DNA of 64,000 nucleotides from Trichodelitschia bisporula (Eukaryota; Ascomycota; Dothideomycetes; Phaeotrichales; Phaeotrichaceae). The stretch spans positions 740,064 to 804,063 of the forward strand of contig ML996698.1 of the NCBI GenBank assembly GCA_010356995.1, read 5' to 3'. Under the pieces are notes generated by a model that worked only from the letters and a program-made list of their open reading frames with translations, made no database searches and had not been told where the DNA came from. This document shows, piece after piece, positions 1 through 11,562 of the stretch (within the stretch, counting starts at the first letter, position 1; every line of letters starts with the position of its first letter). Position numbers and translations under genes: made by a program.

Positions 1-1126
1 TCCAGGGTGTGCGGGACATGGAGGAGGGAGCTGGAAGTGGCAACGATGACACGGTCCTTGCCGAGCTTCTGGATGGCGGTCTCAACGGTCTCAATGGCCT
101 TCTGGAAGTTGGTCTTCCAGATGTTGCGGCCATTCACAACACCAGCAGAGAAGACCTGCTCAGAGCCAAGGGCACCGATGACGGTTTCAAGCTGCTCGGG
201 GTTGCGGACGAGGTCGACATGGATGCCGTAGAGGCTCTGAGTATCGGCGAGGACATCAATGTTGTGGACGATATCACCGAAGTAGGTGGCGAGGAGGAGC
301 TTGGGCAGCTTGTCGCCGCTCAGCTTGGCGTAGGCAGGCTTGAAGGCATCCTTGACCTCCTTACGCAGGTCGAAGACGAGGACCGGCTCGTCAATCTGCA
401 CGGTCTCGGCACCAGCGGCCTTGAGCTTCTCGAGGAGCTCGACGTAGACCGGGAGCAACTTCTCCAGGAGAGAGATGGGGTCGACAGTTTGATTACGGTC
501 GGCCTTGCCGAGGGCAAGGAAGGATACGGGACCAAGGATAACAGGGCGGGTGATGATGCCAGCCTCCTTGGCCTCGAGGAACTCGCGCACCGGCTTGGGG
601 TCGGCAGCGAGCTTGAACTCCTGGTTGTCCTGGAGCGTAGGCTTGACGTAGTGGTAGTTGGAGTCAAACCACTTCACCATCTCCTAGAGTGGGGGTCAGC
701 TCAAATGTCAGAGCGAGATGACTTGAACATTACGCACCAAGCTGGGGACGTCAACGCCGTCCTTCTGGTGGCCACGGCCCATGGCGAAGTACTCGTCAAG
801 GGAGTCGAGGCCATGCTTGGAGTAGCGCTCGGGAATAGCCTACAGGGGGTTAGCTGCGAGGTAAGAAAAGTTTGCAAGGCGGGGTAGCTGCGCACGTTGA
901 AGAGCTGGATGTGGTCGAGGACCTGGTCGTAGAAGGCGAAGTCGTTGCTGGGGATGATGTCGACACCGGCATCCTTCTGGATCTTCCAGTGAGCAAGACG
1001 CAGACGCTTGCCCTCAGCCACGAGGTCGTCGCGAGAGATCTTGCCGCCCCAGTAAGCCTCGGTGGCCTTCTTCAGGTCACGGTTCACGCCCATGCGGGGG
1101 AAACCCAAGACTGAAGATTGAACCAT
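1..1126 (-). CDS. met6: Cobalamin-independent methionine synthase, 5' part (cut by window edge)
   Basis: Transfers a methyl group from 5-methyltetrahydropteroyl-polyglutamate to homocysteine, the last step of methionine synthesis in the cytosol. The exons seen on the minus strand are 1126-896, 839-738 and 683-1 (continuing off the left edge), with GT-AG introns of 56 and 54 nt. The N-terminus reads [20 protein letters not shown], the standard start of the family, followed by the N-terminal barrel with the [20 protein letters not shown] and [11 protein letters not shown] stretches. Roughly 340 of the usual 765 residues are present. The zinc and homocysteine-binding C-terminal barrel lies outside the window. 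The family call is certain. The leader upstream is strongly pyrimidine-rich on the coding strand. Confidence 0.97.
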
Positions 1127-2257
1127 TCTGGCGAGAGTTCTGAAGAAGATTTTGAGAGGGGTATGAGGGAAAGGATGGGAGAGTTGCGGGAGGAGGAGGA
1201 GGAGAGGATGAGAAGGGAAGATGGAGGGGAAGAGAGGCGAATAAATGTTGAGACGAGAGAAGAGGGGGAGGGGGAGGTGGGGGAATTTGCAGGACAGGGA
1301 TCAGATGGTGGGGCGGAATGGGGTTGGTCAGAGAGAAACAGGGGTGGATTTTGCTGTGCATCGGAACTGGACCTCCGATTTTCGCTCTCATCAGGAAGGC
1401 GTGATTGGCTTCTAGAGGTTACTGTACACCTCTCTGCCTTTTGCCCTTGCGCTAACCTGTGGCCCGGCATGAGGTGATTGATTGATGCAGGGTGTGCTTG
1501 TTTGTGCTTCGTTCTCATGGAAACTGTCCTGGCCAGATCTCCGTTAGCTCAAACAACCTACCGTACGAACATGGGCTAGATATGGCAGCTCCTTGGGAAT
1601 GGATTTTGGTCTCCGAAGTGTGCACAGTGCTGTCTGAGGAGTGTACTGTGTAGGGGCGTAGATATCGCATCCCCGGTGCTTCCTTGACGATCGTCTGACG
1701 GCTGGCGTAAGGTCATATCGTCATTCTGGAAATTGTGGTGGGACATCTACTAGAACTACCCGCTAGAAACGGGTATCTCGATGGAGTTGTTGCCCTTGCA
1801 GATCATGCTGTTTGCCACATCCCTCTTGTTCCCAAAACGGTGGAGGCCTATGCCTTGGCTTCTCATGCTGTCAGCCAGCAATCAATTCCGGCCATGAAGT
1901 TTACAGGTGTCACCATGCAGAAGACGAATGGGAAGCTGATGCTTGCTGCTATTGCCGTGTTGGAGCGATAGAAAGCCGCTGCTAGCATCCACAGGCCGCT
2001 TCCCTCAAGCCATGCCAACCGGGTAACAAGGCAATTGTCATCATTGGAGGGCCAATATGAAGTGACATGTCATTGCTTCGTATTTTTCTTAAAAGCCAGC
2101 TCGGCCAGATGCTATCGTTGTGCTCTCGCTGGTATTAGGGGCCCGAAATCCATGTTGTGTGGGAAATGAGGCTAGCCAGAGTGCGGTGTGCGAAGGCCGT
2201 AATGTACAGTAGGGTGAAGATTCTCATGGCGCTGGGATACGTGATAGCCATAGGTCC
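1127..2257. other. Intergenic: met6 promoter and leader
   Basis: Non-coding stretch upstream of met6 and downstream of the next minus-strand gene. About 1150-1290 is a purine-rich tract on the plus strand, so the met6 leader is pyrimidine-rich, as is common in fungal promoters. The open frames here lack family similarity, and I see no RNA gene or repeat. Confidence 0.6.
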
Positions 2258-3079
2258 TCAGTTCATGCTCAGTCCACCCGCATCGTCCGCACCGTCTTGC
2301 TCTCCCCAAATCTGCTTGCTCTTCAACTCGACGCCCTTCATGGCGTTAGCAACCTCCTCCAGCTTCTGAACCACATCCAAGACGCCGTGATTGACACGCT
2401 GAAAGTAGCGATCGTTCGCTTCTCTCCGCTTCCGCGCCATGGCGATATCGTTCTCCGTTCCCTCTTCAAGCTCCGTCTTGTTGCTCCCGGCACTGGCCCC
2501 AGTCCCTGCTCTCGGCCGCCCCTTGACCTCAGCCTTCTCCCCCTCCATGCTTGTCTCAACACTCTTCACCTTGCCAACAGTCTCCTTTCCCTTTGCAGAT
2601 GCCTCCTTCCCCGGTTCTTGCGACTCGTCCTCCACTTCAATCCGCGCCCAAGCCTGTGCTAGTGCAATCTGCGCCGTACGCAGCTCCTCTAGGGCCTTTG
2701 AGTGTTCAGGACCAAAGACGTGCATGCCACTCGCAGCACTGAGCTCCACTTCCTCGAGGTTGGTCTGCATTGCTGCCCACAGCGCGTCGGTGCGCTCGTG
2801 CTGTTGTTGCGTTTGCGGGCGTGATGGCTGGCGAGCCAGCGAGGCGGCGTCACTGAGGGACGTTGCCGTATCAGGCCTCCTGGCGTCCTTTGTCCACTCG
2901 GGGATCTGAGAGTGTTCACGGCTCGCGGTTGGACGAAGGCTGGCTTCTTTGGTGGTAGTAGTCGTGGCTGGCTGGAGAGAGATGTTGGAGGCATTGCGGG
3001 AAGCTGGGCCGACGAAGAGCGTCGGGGCCGGAAGGCGTGCGGCCTTGGACTTGTCCGCTGGGAACTTGCCGGCCGACAT
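2258..3079 (-). CDS. Uncharacterised fungal protein with charged, probably coiled-coil segments
   Basis: Single-exon frame of 273 residues. The first 90 residues are Ser/Thr/Pro/Gln-rich and likely disordered. A helical block around residues 95-150 (NLEEVELSAASGMHVFGPEH, then a Leu/Ala-rich helix) is followed by a Lys/Glu linker. A second helical block near the C-terminus contains MARKRREANDRYFQRVNHGV and VVQKLEEVANAMKGVELKSK. The two helical blocks look conserved in style and may be coiled coils. I do not recognise the family and assign no function. It is head-to-head with the RPS23 gene, with 382 bp between the start codons, suggesting a shared promoter. Confidence 0.75.
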   Translation of the reverse strand: MSAGKFPADKSKAARLPAPTLFVGPASRNASNISLQPATTTTTKEASLRPTASREHSQIPEWTKDARRPDTATSLSDAASLARQPSRPQTQQQHERTDALWAAMQTNLEEVELSAASGMHVFGPEHSKALEELRTAQIALAQAWARIEVEDESQEPGKEASAKGKETVGKVKSVETSMEGEKAEVKGRPRAGTGASAGSNKTELEEGTENDIAMARKRREANDRYFQRVNHGVLDVVQKLEEVANAMKGVELKSKQIWGEQDGADDAGGLSMN

Positions 3080-3461
3080 GATAGGCTACATTGTTCTCGC
3101 GGAGCAGAGTTGTGATGTGATGAAGACGCGAGTTGGTGTTAAGGATGGTGCTGCGCCACATGCAGGGATCGGAATCCAGCCACACACTCACCAAACGCCA
3201 AGCTAAACCGGGAAAACGTTGCTCCAGGGACTCGCTCGCTTGCCGCACAAACTCCCAGGCCCTGAAGCCCAAACTCTCCGCATCGACATCCACCTTACTC
3301 TACCCATTCCGCGATCACGACTAAATCGGTATGCCACCTACTCTACCCGTTCCCTGAGCACAGTGTTTCTTCGAAATCAGAGATACTGCTCGTCTCCGCC
3401 AATTTCCTATCACACAAACGCAAATTGCACCTACAACAGCGGCTAACGGTACACAGCAAAC
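3080..3461. promoter_or_regulatory. Bidirectional promoter between uncharacterised gene and RPS23
   Basis: 382 bp separate the start codons of two divergent genes, so both core promoters must lie here or overlap the leaders. The 3360-3460 stretch upstream of RPS23 is C/T- and A-rich, as expected for a ribosomal-protein leader. No individual factor site is certain. Confidence 0.5.
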
Positions 3462-3949
3462 ATGGGTAAAGGCAAGCCTCGTGGTTTGAACGCTGCGCGC
3501 AAGTTGCGCAACCATCGCCGCGACGGGCGTTGGGCCGATCTCCACTACAAGAAGCGTCTCCTCGGCACGGCCTACAAGTCGTCTCCCTTCGGTGGCTCTT
3601 CCCACGCCAAGGGCATCGTTCTCGAGAAGGTCGGCGTTGAGGCCAAGCAGCCGAATTCCGCCATTCGGAAGTGCGTTCGTGTTCAGCTCATCAAGAACGG
3701 CAAGAAGGTCACGGCTTTCGGTATGTTCAACTGGTCGATGAGATAGTATATTGGTACTAATGCTTGCCAGTCCCCAACGATGGTTGCCTGAACTTCGTTG
3801 ACGAGAACGACGAGGTCCTGCTTGCTGGTTTCGGTCGCAAGGGCAAGGCCAAGGGTGATATTCCCGGTGTCCGCTTCAAGGTCGTCAAGGTGTCCGGTGT
3901 CGGTCTGATGGCGCTGTGGAAAGAGAAGAAGGAGAAGCCGCGGTCATAG
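3462..3949 (+). CDS. rps23: 40S ribosomal protein S23 (uS12)
   Basis: Component of the decoding centre of the small ribosomal subunit. Exons are 3462-3720 and 3771-3949, joined across a 50-nt intron with a TACTAA branch site, giving 145 residues, the normal eukaryotic length. The protein starts [20 protein letters not shown] and contains [20 protein letters not shown], the conserved loop whose proline is hydroxylated in other fungi. It ends in [10 protein letters not shown]. The first exon ends with one base of the valine codon completed by the second exon. Expression is probably strong. Certain assignment. Confidence 0.98.
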
Positions 3950-4229
3950 ATTACACTTGTTCGGGTCGGGTCATTGGGGTTACGGATTTGCTTATGCATG
4001 GCCTGAAACGGGAGGCGTAAGAAATGACACAAAACTTCTTCTGAAATCCGATTGTGGTTCCGTTGCTCGTTGAGCGATATGTCTAGCCAAGTCTATATGC
4101 TTTTTGTTGCAACCTCGAATGGAGATATGCCATGCTACCTCATGTCAAGGGCCCCCAAGGTACCAACCCACCCTAAAACAGATCATCAATACTCTTCTCC
4201 GAGTCCTTCTTTATCAACTCCACCATCCC

Positions 4230-4930
4230 CTACACAGTCAGCTCCACACCCAACAAGATTGAGCGTCCTACCTCAGGCATAATCGGCTTTCCGTCGTTTC
4301 CCACCACATACCGAAACGGCATCTCCGTGCTCTCATGCGCACTCACCCTAATCTCAGGATGATCCACGAACTTGATATCCTCAAGCGGCGTCTGCTCCTG
4401 CACCACCATGCGCGTCACTCTCACCGCCGTATCGGTCGTCATCTGCACGGGGCCCAGTCGCCGGCCCTCGTATCCTTTGCGGCGTAACTCGCCCGTGCGG
4501 TCTGGCTATCAGCGCCGGTCGGCTTCAGCCTAGCAATGAGGACGTACCACGCGGCGGATCGTCCCCTACTCCATCAGCTTCCCATCACCCAATATGCCTC
4601 AAGCTACGCACCCAATATCCCCCCGAACAGGAAAACATCAAACACATCCCCGTCCACCGGGGCCAATTCCTTCCCCGCCGCGGGGTCAAGCAGGCACACC
4701 CTCGGCTTAGGGAAGAGTGTCTCTACGCTCTCCGTCTTGACTTGTAAACCGGGTATGTTGGATAGGGAGGGCGGGAGGACAAGGTCGCTGGGCACGGAGG
4801 AGAGGATGAAGCCCGCGCCTGCGGCGGCGGATTCGGCGGCTATGGTGGCGTATTCGAGGGTGGACCACGGGCCCAACTCGGTGTCGAGGTGCTCGACTAC
4901 AAAGGTTTTGGAGGAGGGCATAGCGGGCAA
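4230..4930 (-). CDS. sfm1: SPOUT-family protein arginine methyltransferase Sfm1
   Basis: In yeast Sfm1 monomethylates an arginine of ribosomal protein Rps3. Three exons on the minus strand: 4930 (or 4921)-4612, 4565-4548 and 4501-4230. The middle exon is only 18 nt. It restores the family signature FGGILGDDPPRDRTGELRRK, which spans all three exons, followed by GYEGRRLGPVQMTTDTAVRV. The N-terminus, TFVVEHLDTELGPWSTLEY, matches the start of the SPOUT fold. The start may be either of two methionines three codons apart. The MPSSK start (4921) fits the family better. The encoded protein is about 200 residues, close to family size. Confidence 0.9.
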
Positions 4931-7900
4931 TTGAAAGGGGAAAGAGAAGGTGTGGTGGGGTATGGACGGGCGCGAGATCGTGGGTCGCGTTGATGGAGGG
5001 GCTTTTTATGTCACGTGCTGAGCCTAATGACGTCGTTCGTGAGGCCGGATCACAATACTACGAATGACACTTTGTAAGATTCACTTTTTCTTGTCACTTC
5101 ATTGCGGATTCTATAGGGGCATCCGCTGGTACCTGTGACCAGATGGAGATCTCCTGACAACGACGCTGCGTCCGAGTTCCCCGCATACAAACCTGCCCCG
5201 CCATCCGCTCCCCCACCTCGATATGAACCAGATCGCCATGCGGAGGGCCTCCCCTTCACGGCGCTAATCACAGTGACCAACGCGAGTGAGTTATCCAAAC
5301 ATATCCATTTCAACCCAAAACGCGATCTCCAAGCCATCGGCCCTTTAAAAGCGAGATCAACTTCCCTGGTTCTGCACCAATGCGGGGAATATCGCTTTCT
5401 GGGGAAAGACCGACGATCACGTTTCGCGCACAACGTCCACGGCACTTGCACCGCTCCCGCGTTCCACACACCGCGGAGCACATCCCGGATACCCCAGCAT
5501 GCCGCTACCCACGGAGCTGCTCCCGCCAGAAGGCCGCGCAGGCGGATTGTACAGACCATTTTGATAGATCACCGATAAGCGCCGCCGGTTTCCTCAAGAT
5601 TCAGTTGCCAGTGCAAGGTTGGAACACTTACCCCGCTCTATGGACGGCATGGTTTGACGTGTGTGGGTAGCTGCTGCTTGCCATGTGAAGCTGGCGACGC
5701 GGCGGGGATATTCGCCACCCGTATCGACTGAGCATTTTCTGAACCAGCTGCGTTATGAATGGGGTGAGGGGTTGGGGATATCCAGCATGTGAAGAGACTC
5801 CCTTTCCTCTCGGTTTCACTTGCCGTCGCTGGATATTTGGCAGTATGCTGACGCGGGGTCCGCGGAGACACGTACCCCTGGCTAGGTTGATGGTTGTTAT
5901 CTGGGGTGGAGCTGAGTGAGATGGATGTCGGAAGGGATTGAAGATAAAACAGTTGCAGAGTGTCCAAACTGCCGGGATCCCGATCTCTGTCGTTTCCATA
6001 TATCGTTTGGCGACGACCAACCAGACCTCTAGACGTCAAATGACACCGTCTCGACCAGCATTTTGACTTGAGCGAGCGAGGATTTGTACGCTTGGGATGA
6101 ATCGCTCTCTTGATAAGCACGATGAACGATAAGCCGGGAACAACGTTCAGGGGACCTGAGGGGCCATCCCCACTCCCGTCTCGACATATTTCGTCCATAT
6201 TCTTGGTGACGTTGAGAGCGGATAATAATCGGGCCGTGAGGGCTATCTTACCCTCTCGTTTCTGATTCGAAGCTGAAAGCTGCGGCGTGAGAGGCTAGCC
6301 GATAATCCATCGCGTGATGCTGCGCCCAAAGTCAAAGATGGCTGTTGACGTCTCATCCCGGGAGCAGGTACCGACGGCCCCAAAGCAGGCAAAAGTGGAC
6401 AAGGGTCAGCAGCACAAAGCAAGCCTCGCCAAAGGAGATGCATGCCGTGACGAAAAGAATGGAGGTTCACATCGGCAGGGACAAATGAGGGGCGGTGAGG
6501 AGTGAGGGAAAGGGCAAAAGAAAGTGTGCCTTTGTTTTAGGCGCTAAGAGTTCGGCGAGTAACGCCCTGCTTCCTTTGAGTTGGGGGATCGGTGATAGAG
6601 GTGCTTTGTACCTTGGGGACTGATACATTAGGACTTGGGACTGGATGATACCGTAGCCGACTTTGTGCCACGGTCTTGTGGGCACTGCTGTGCTCCCTCT
6701 CCATAGCCACATTCCAGGAGGGCATTTGCTGGTTCGGGGTTGTGGGGCTGGATGGCACGTGGGTGTCTGTCTCTCCTGATAACCATCTGCTTCTACCGTA
6801 CCAGTAAGCATTACCCCGCTGGTACCAGCTCAGTTCGAGCCAAAGAAGCGATGCCTCAGAATCAAAAGAACCAAGAGATGCAGCATCCCCACCCTGGGCG
6901 CTTGCTTGCTCGGCTTGCAGGGCTGGAGGGGTTGCTCTACTGCGGTAGGGCGTTGTGAAAGGGCAAGGGAAGATGCGGCGGCGGTCCATCCTCTGACCAG
7001 TTGACAACCGACGTGTTGGACGTGAGACAGGGAAGAGGGGATGGGAGAGGCACCGTCAATGTGAGGAGGAGAGAGAGGGGGTGGATTGAAAACAGAGAGA
7101 TAGTGAGAGAAGAGCGAAGAGAGACGAGGCCTTTGAGCCGCCCCAGCTAACCCTTCTTCCACGCCATTACATACAGCTATGAATGCAAAGCAAGCACGAA
7201 GGGGACATCGTACGCCGTCTGGAAAGGCAACATGCAAGGAAACGGCGAACAGAGTAATTGCAGCCTGACGTCCAAGGCAAATTATTGAGAAATGGCAGAA
7301 ATTCCACGACATGATAGGCGCGGAAGATTTGTGACAAGTTTACCGCCTTCTACTGTACTTCCGCTTTCACTTCCATTCCCCTCTCGACTCCAACCCCTCC
7401 CACCCCCGCCCTTACCTTTCCTACAAGTTGAACCACACAACCTTCCACCTCAACCATCTTGCAAATACTCTCGCCAAACCCTACAAATATCATCCCCTTC
7501 TCCTTCGCTGTCCCAGATACTCTACGTCCTCCAGAAGTCTACGCTACCATCTTCGAACGCCCTCTGCGCCGTCGCTCACTGCCATTGGGTACGACTTCCG
7601 TTGACGCATCGCAGCCGAACTTCCCCCGCCTTTTGTGCCTGCCATCTCGACAACCTCTTACCACAAACACAGCAAGCGAAAGGACAAATTCTGGCCAAGA
7701 CGGTGTGCTGTTGCCGTGACGAAGCCCCAGAAGCGGTCCCACACAACAAGAGACTTTGCCACCAGGATACCCACGACCTATAGCGAAGGCGACTCCCTGT
7801 CCTTAATTCGTTTCATATCCGCAAACCAACGCCAAGTTTCGCATCAAACCACTGCGTCCCTGTAGGCAGCGGCGTAAAGAACCCCACCGACGTAGCGTCT

Positions 7901-8090
7901 AGACACTGTTGTTCACAGGGTTGGCCCGTCAGCGCCGCTGCAGCACGGCCATTCAATATCATTCGCCAGCGCCACTCTCAGGACAAAGCACAAACATCGC
8001 AAACAAATCGACGTTGCTGAATTCTTTGATCCATCTGTGTTCTTCCTCGTCTCCTTTTCCTCTTCCTCGCAAGTAAACAAATCGCCCACC
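4931..8090. other. Long intergenic region upstream of igo1
   Basis: About 3.2 kb between the divergent sfm1 and igo1 genes. Open frames on both strands up to about 190 codons have no recognisable motifs and irregular composition. From about 7330 to 8090 the plus strand is C/T-rich, which looks like the promoter and long leader of igo1. No RNA gene or repeat seen. Confidence 0.55.
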
Positions 8091-8689
8091 ATGAATCCTC
8101 ACCAGCGTAACAAGGTCGATATCAGCGTACGTGTTTGTGTCTCCCTTGCGAAGCGAACAGCGGCACTAACACCATCTGTAGTCACTCACTCCCGACGAGC
8201 AGAGGCTCTTCCGTTTATACGGGAAGCTTCCCACGAAGAAAGATCTGCTGCAAAATAAGCTCAAGGTACGCCTGCCCCTGCTGCTTCCCATCAGCTGTGT
8301 GCTAACTCGCATCACAGGAGCGCAAGTACTTTGACAGCGGCGACTATGCGCTCTCCAAGGCTGGCAAAGCCTCAGACATCGGCGTGACACAAGTCGGTCG
8401 CGAGCATCCGGTGCCCGAAAACATCCCGCACTCCGCGGCCCCGCACCCCGCTATCAACGGCCACTCCGTCACCTCGACCTCCCCCGGCACCGTCCCCGCG
8501 AACCACATTGCGCACGGCGGCTCTCCGGTTAAGGAAGGCAGCTTCCTGCAGCGCGAGACGAGCGCCGACGACCTGACGACGGCCGAAGATTCAGCGCCGG
8601 TGCCGGCCCAGCAGCCGGTCCAACCGCCTGTCGCAGAGGAACAAGGCAGCGAGCACGCGAAGAACAAGCCCGTCGCGATCCAAAAGTAG
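8091..8689 (+). CDS. igo1: Endosulfine (ENSA/ARPP19 family), PP2A-B55 inhibitor Igo1
   Basis: Small phospho-protein that, once phosphorylated by Greatwall/Rim15 kinase, inhibits PP2A-B55. In yeast it controls quiescence entry and mRNA protection. Exons are 8091-8126, 8182-8265 and 8318-8689, giving 163 residues. The conserved core is spread over exons 2 and 3: SLTPDEQRLFRLYGKLPTKK, then KYFDSGDYALSKAG, which carries the invariant FDSGDY motif with the phospho-serine. The C-terminal half is low complexity (Pro, Ser, Glu). The first exon, MNPHQRNKVDIS, is only 12 codons. The family call is firm. The role is inferred from yeast and animal homologues. Confidence 0.95.
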
Positions 8690-9187
8690 TGTCCTGTTGT
8701 TTTGACGTCACTCCAAAAGCAACGTTGCTTTACTTTGAGGTTCGCTAGATGTCCGATCGGCTTCTTTTGATTTGTTTGATATCCTAGCCTGTTGTTGCTG
8801 GATTTAACAGGAGCGGTTGTGTGTTGTTGCGAGCTGATATCGGGTTGGTGATGCTTGTACGTATTTGATGGTGGTTGCGGAAGATGGATGGGTGGGCGTT
8901 TGTCGGAGTCATACCCCCGTGGGAACGATACATGTCTGCTATTGTGCGCTTTGAATCAACTACCCCCCTGACGGGTTTCCTTGCCCTCTCATATGCATAG
9001 ATGGTGCGTCAGTGTGTGCACTTTGACAGAGCTGGTCAAGCCTGCACCGTGGAATAAATCGTGTTCCGTCATGCCATTCAAATGTCTATCTAGAGATGCC
9101 CGTTACAAACACCAGATACCCGGATACCAAACCAATTTTCCCACCCCATCCCTTTCCCACCATTCAGTTTCCTCAACATGAAGAACT
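8690..9187. other. 3' intergenic region between convergent igo1 and MYG1
   Basis: 498 bp between two stop codons of convergent genes, containing T-rich stretches and the two 3' UTRs. Nothing else recognised. Confidence 0.6.
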
Positions 9188-10397
9188 CTAGATCTCCACA
9201 GCCTTCCTCGCCATCTCCAACGCCCCCTCAAAGCTCGCATTCCCCCCAATGAACCCACTTGCATGCACGAAAACCGCCCCCGGGACACCAGCCACCTTAC
9301 TCAACTCCTCATCCCTAAGCCCCTTCCACGCATCCGGCAAATCCTTACGATTACTAAACGCCTCGCCCTCGACCCCGACCGCCCTGATGCGCCACTTACT
9401 CCCCGGCCCCGCACCCTCGGGGAACAGCACGTAGAGCACCTGCCCCTTGACAGCCGCAGCCTCTTCGAGCGAGTAAAGGTGATCCGCCCACGGGGATCCT
9501 TCCTTGAGTACCATGATCGCTCCCGAGGGGTGGTGAGTAGTACGGTCTTCGAATGCGGCGGAGACAGCGGCGCGCGCCGGGAGCCACGCCGCTACTTTGT
9601 CTGCTAACTCGAGCGCGAACTGCGTGCCCACAAACGTAGACGCATGGGCAAAGCGCGCGTCCTCGGCCGCCTGGGCGTCTAGCGCTGCATCATCCGTTGC
9701 TTCTGGCTCCGGGAGGCCGGGGACGGGATAAGCGTAGTTGAACCTGTTGACCGCGGCGGCGAGGCTGAAACCGCGGTTAACGAAGCGGGGTTTGATATTT
9801 GAGGACGCGAGGACGGAGGGATCGTACTCCGGGACGCCGTTGTCGTTTGCGTCGAAGGGTTCGATGAAGTCGGTGTAGAGTTTTTCGTAGAGGAGGGAGA
9901 CGTCCGGGGAGTCGGTGGGTTGGGAGGTGTGTTGGGATATGATCGCGCGGCCGTAGTGCAGGTAGACCAGGCCGGCGGAGGAGAGTTTGGTGGTGTGGCC
10001 TGGGAAGACGGTTTTGAATTCCCGTTGGTGGTGGTCGAAGCGCTGCGTTGAGGGGTTGTATTCGCCGCCGACGTCGACGACGGTGTGGCAGGTAGACAGG
10101 AGGGCGGGGTCACGGGTGCGGATGAGGGGGGAGCCGGTGTATGTTGGGAGGAGGCGGAGGAGATACACGGCCAGCGCTTCGTCGGCGTGGAAGTGGCCGC
10201 TGTGAGGAGGGTTAGTGATGGAGGAAGGCTGGGGGGAAGGGTGTGTACTTGTGCGTCCCGATGAGGGGTGCGGAGGTCTTTTGCCTTTTGGGTTCTGGGG
10301 AGGCCATTCTGAAGGATTGGAAGGGGTTGAACTTGAGAGATCGAACGGGACGGAGGAGGGCGAGGCGGAGAGTGAGGGTACGTGGGAGGTGGTGCAT
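9188..10397 (-). CDS. MYG1: MYG1 family DHH-type exonuclease
   Basis: Metal-dependent RNA exonuclease of the DHH superfamily. The animal protein is found in both nucleus and mitochondria. Exons on the minus strand are 10397 or 10307 to 10249, and 10199-9188. The splice joins IGTH to NGHFHADEALAVYLLRLLP. Metal ligands are visible in GTHNGHFHADEA and DVGGEYNPSTQRFDHHQREF. LSSAGLVYLHYG follows. The ATG at 10307 (MASPEPKRQKTSAP) gives 356 residues. The in-frame ATG at 10397 adds 30 residues rich in Arg, Leu and Ser without acidic residues (starting MHHLPRTLTLRLALLRPVRS), a good mitochondrial presequence. I used the longer start as the outer limit. Confidence 0.93.
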
Positions 10398-10619
10398 GTG
10401 GTGAGGGTGTGAGGTAGGGGAAATATGGGATTTGAGCCAAGCCTGGTGGGTTGGTGTATCCCTGCACGGCTGGATTGGGACATGGACGGAGAGGGAAGGG
10501 AAAGGCATGGCACGTCATCAGAGGACCAGAGGATGATGGGAAAACAGTACTGCTATTCAGTTCAAAACTAGCTTGCGATAGAGTACAATTACAAGATGGG
10601 ATGTTTGGCCTTCTCCGCG

Positions 10620-11562
10620 CTACCAATTCATTGGTTTCCATGCATAGGGTCCCCGATCGAATTCGTCTATGATAGCTTTGCACCGGACCGTTAGAGTTCC
10701 ATGCCTTTCATGGAACAGTGGCTTGTCACGAGTCTTAGGATCGGCGCTGTTATACGTGTTAATGATGTTCCAGACCTTTGTCCTAAGCCTATCTCCAGTT
10801 GCGTTGCGCCAGTTATAAAGGAGGTTGATGCTCGCTCCAATGCTGATCATTCGCTCCAGATAGTATGCTCTCTCGACAATGGCCTTCCCTTCTTTGGGAG
10901 TAAAGTTGTAAATCTTTTGGAATCCCTTCGTCAGGGTGTTGACTGTGCTGGGCTTCTCTTCGTCCAATTCTATGAGCATCTGATCCAGCTCCATTTCACC
11001 ACCGTGGGCTATGATGTTACGATCGCGGACCAACCTGTAATCCGGCGTCCGCATTTCAGCAGCTGTCAAGAGAAGCGTTCTCCGGATTGTGAGGACTTTT
11101 CTAAGGCATCTCCGAAATCTTGCATCGGAATCTTCCAGTTCCGTGAGCCTGGCCATCATATCTTCCTGGTTCAGCTTCCTCAGCTCAAATTCTTTTTTAC
11201 GCTCCACCCCGATGGCAATGCCGAAGATCCCCAGGTCGGAGTCGATTACGAGTTGCATTTCGGAACATTCGTCGAGGAAGGCCGTCCGGAGAGTAGCTCG
11301 GCCGGGGGTACTACTTCAGATGACTCGACTTCAGTCTCTAGAAAGCCGGTCCAGAGATTTCTCTGTAGATCGTTAGTGTGTTGCGGAGCAGTCATGGACT
11401 CTGGAGGCACTTACCGTGCCAGCAGGAAGGGACGTACGGGTTAATCTGAGGGGTGTGATGTTGGGAATCATTCCTGCGCCTGCTTTCTTTTTCTCGCCCT
11501 TTCGGAGAGACGTCTTGCCAACCGAACAGTGGAGAGGGTGGTGGTGAGCCAGATGCCGACAT
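10620..11562 (-). CDS. Uncharacterised protein, two-exon model
   Basis: Continuous frame 11310-10620 on the minus strand with ordinary coding character: helical, charged and Leu-rich, ending HERHGTLTVRCKAIIDEFDR and then GPYAWKPMNW. The internal ATG at 11258 would give 212 residues. A frame-consistent upstream exon 11562-11438 (MSASGSPPPSPLFGWQDVSP) with a GTACGT donor can join to 11310 through a 127-nt intron for 271 residues. However, a CTAAC-CTACAG acceptor-like signal inside that intron fits a different splice, so the 5' end is unsure. No domain is recognised. I assign no function. Confidence 0.5.

Noticed and set aside
9-887. 292-codon open frame on the plus strand
   Set aside because: It is antisense to met6 exons; long antisense openness follows from GC-biased third codon positions. 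No motifs of its own.
5050-7783. Several frames of 130-190 codons in the long region before igo1
   Set aside because: They overlap each other in different frames, have no motifs or sensible start context, and no plausible splice chain links them.
9679-10683. 334-codon minus-strand frame in the MYG1 region
   Set aside because: Out of frame with MYG1; Ser/Thr/Pro-only composition.
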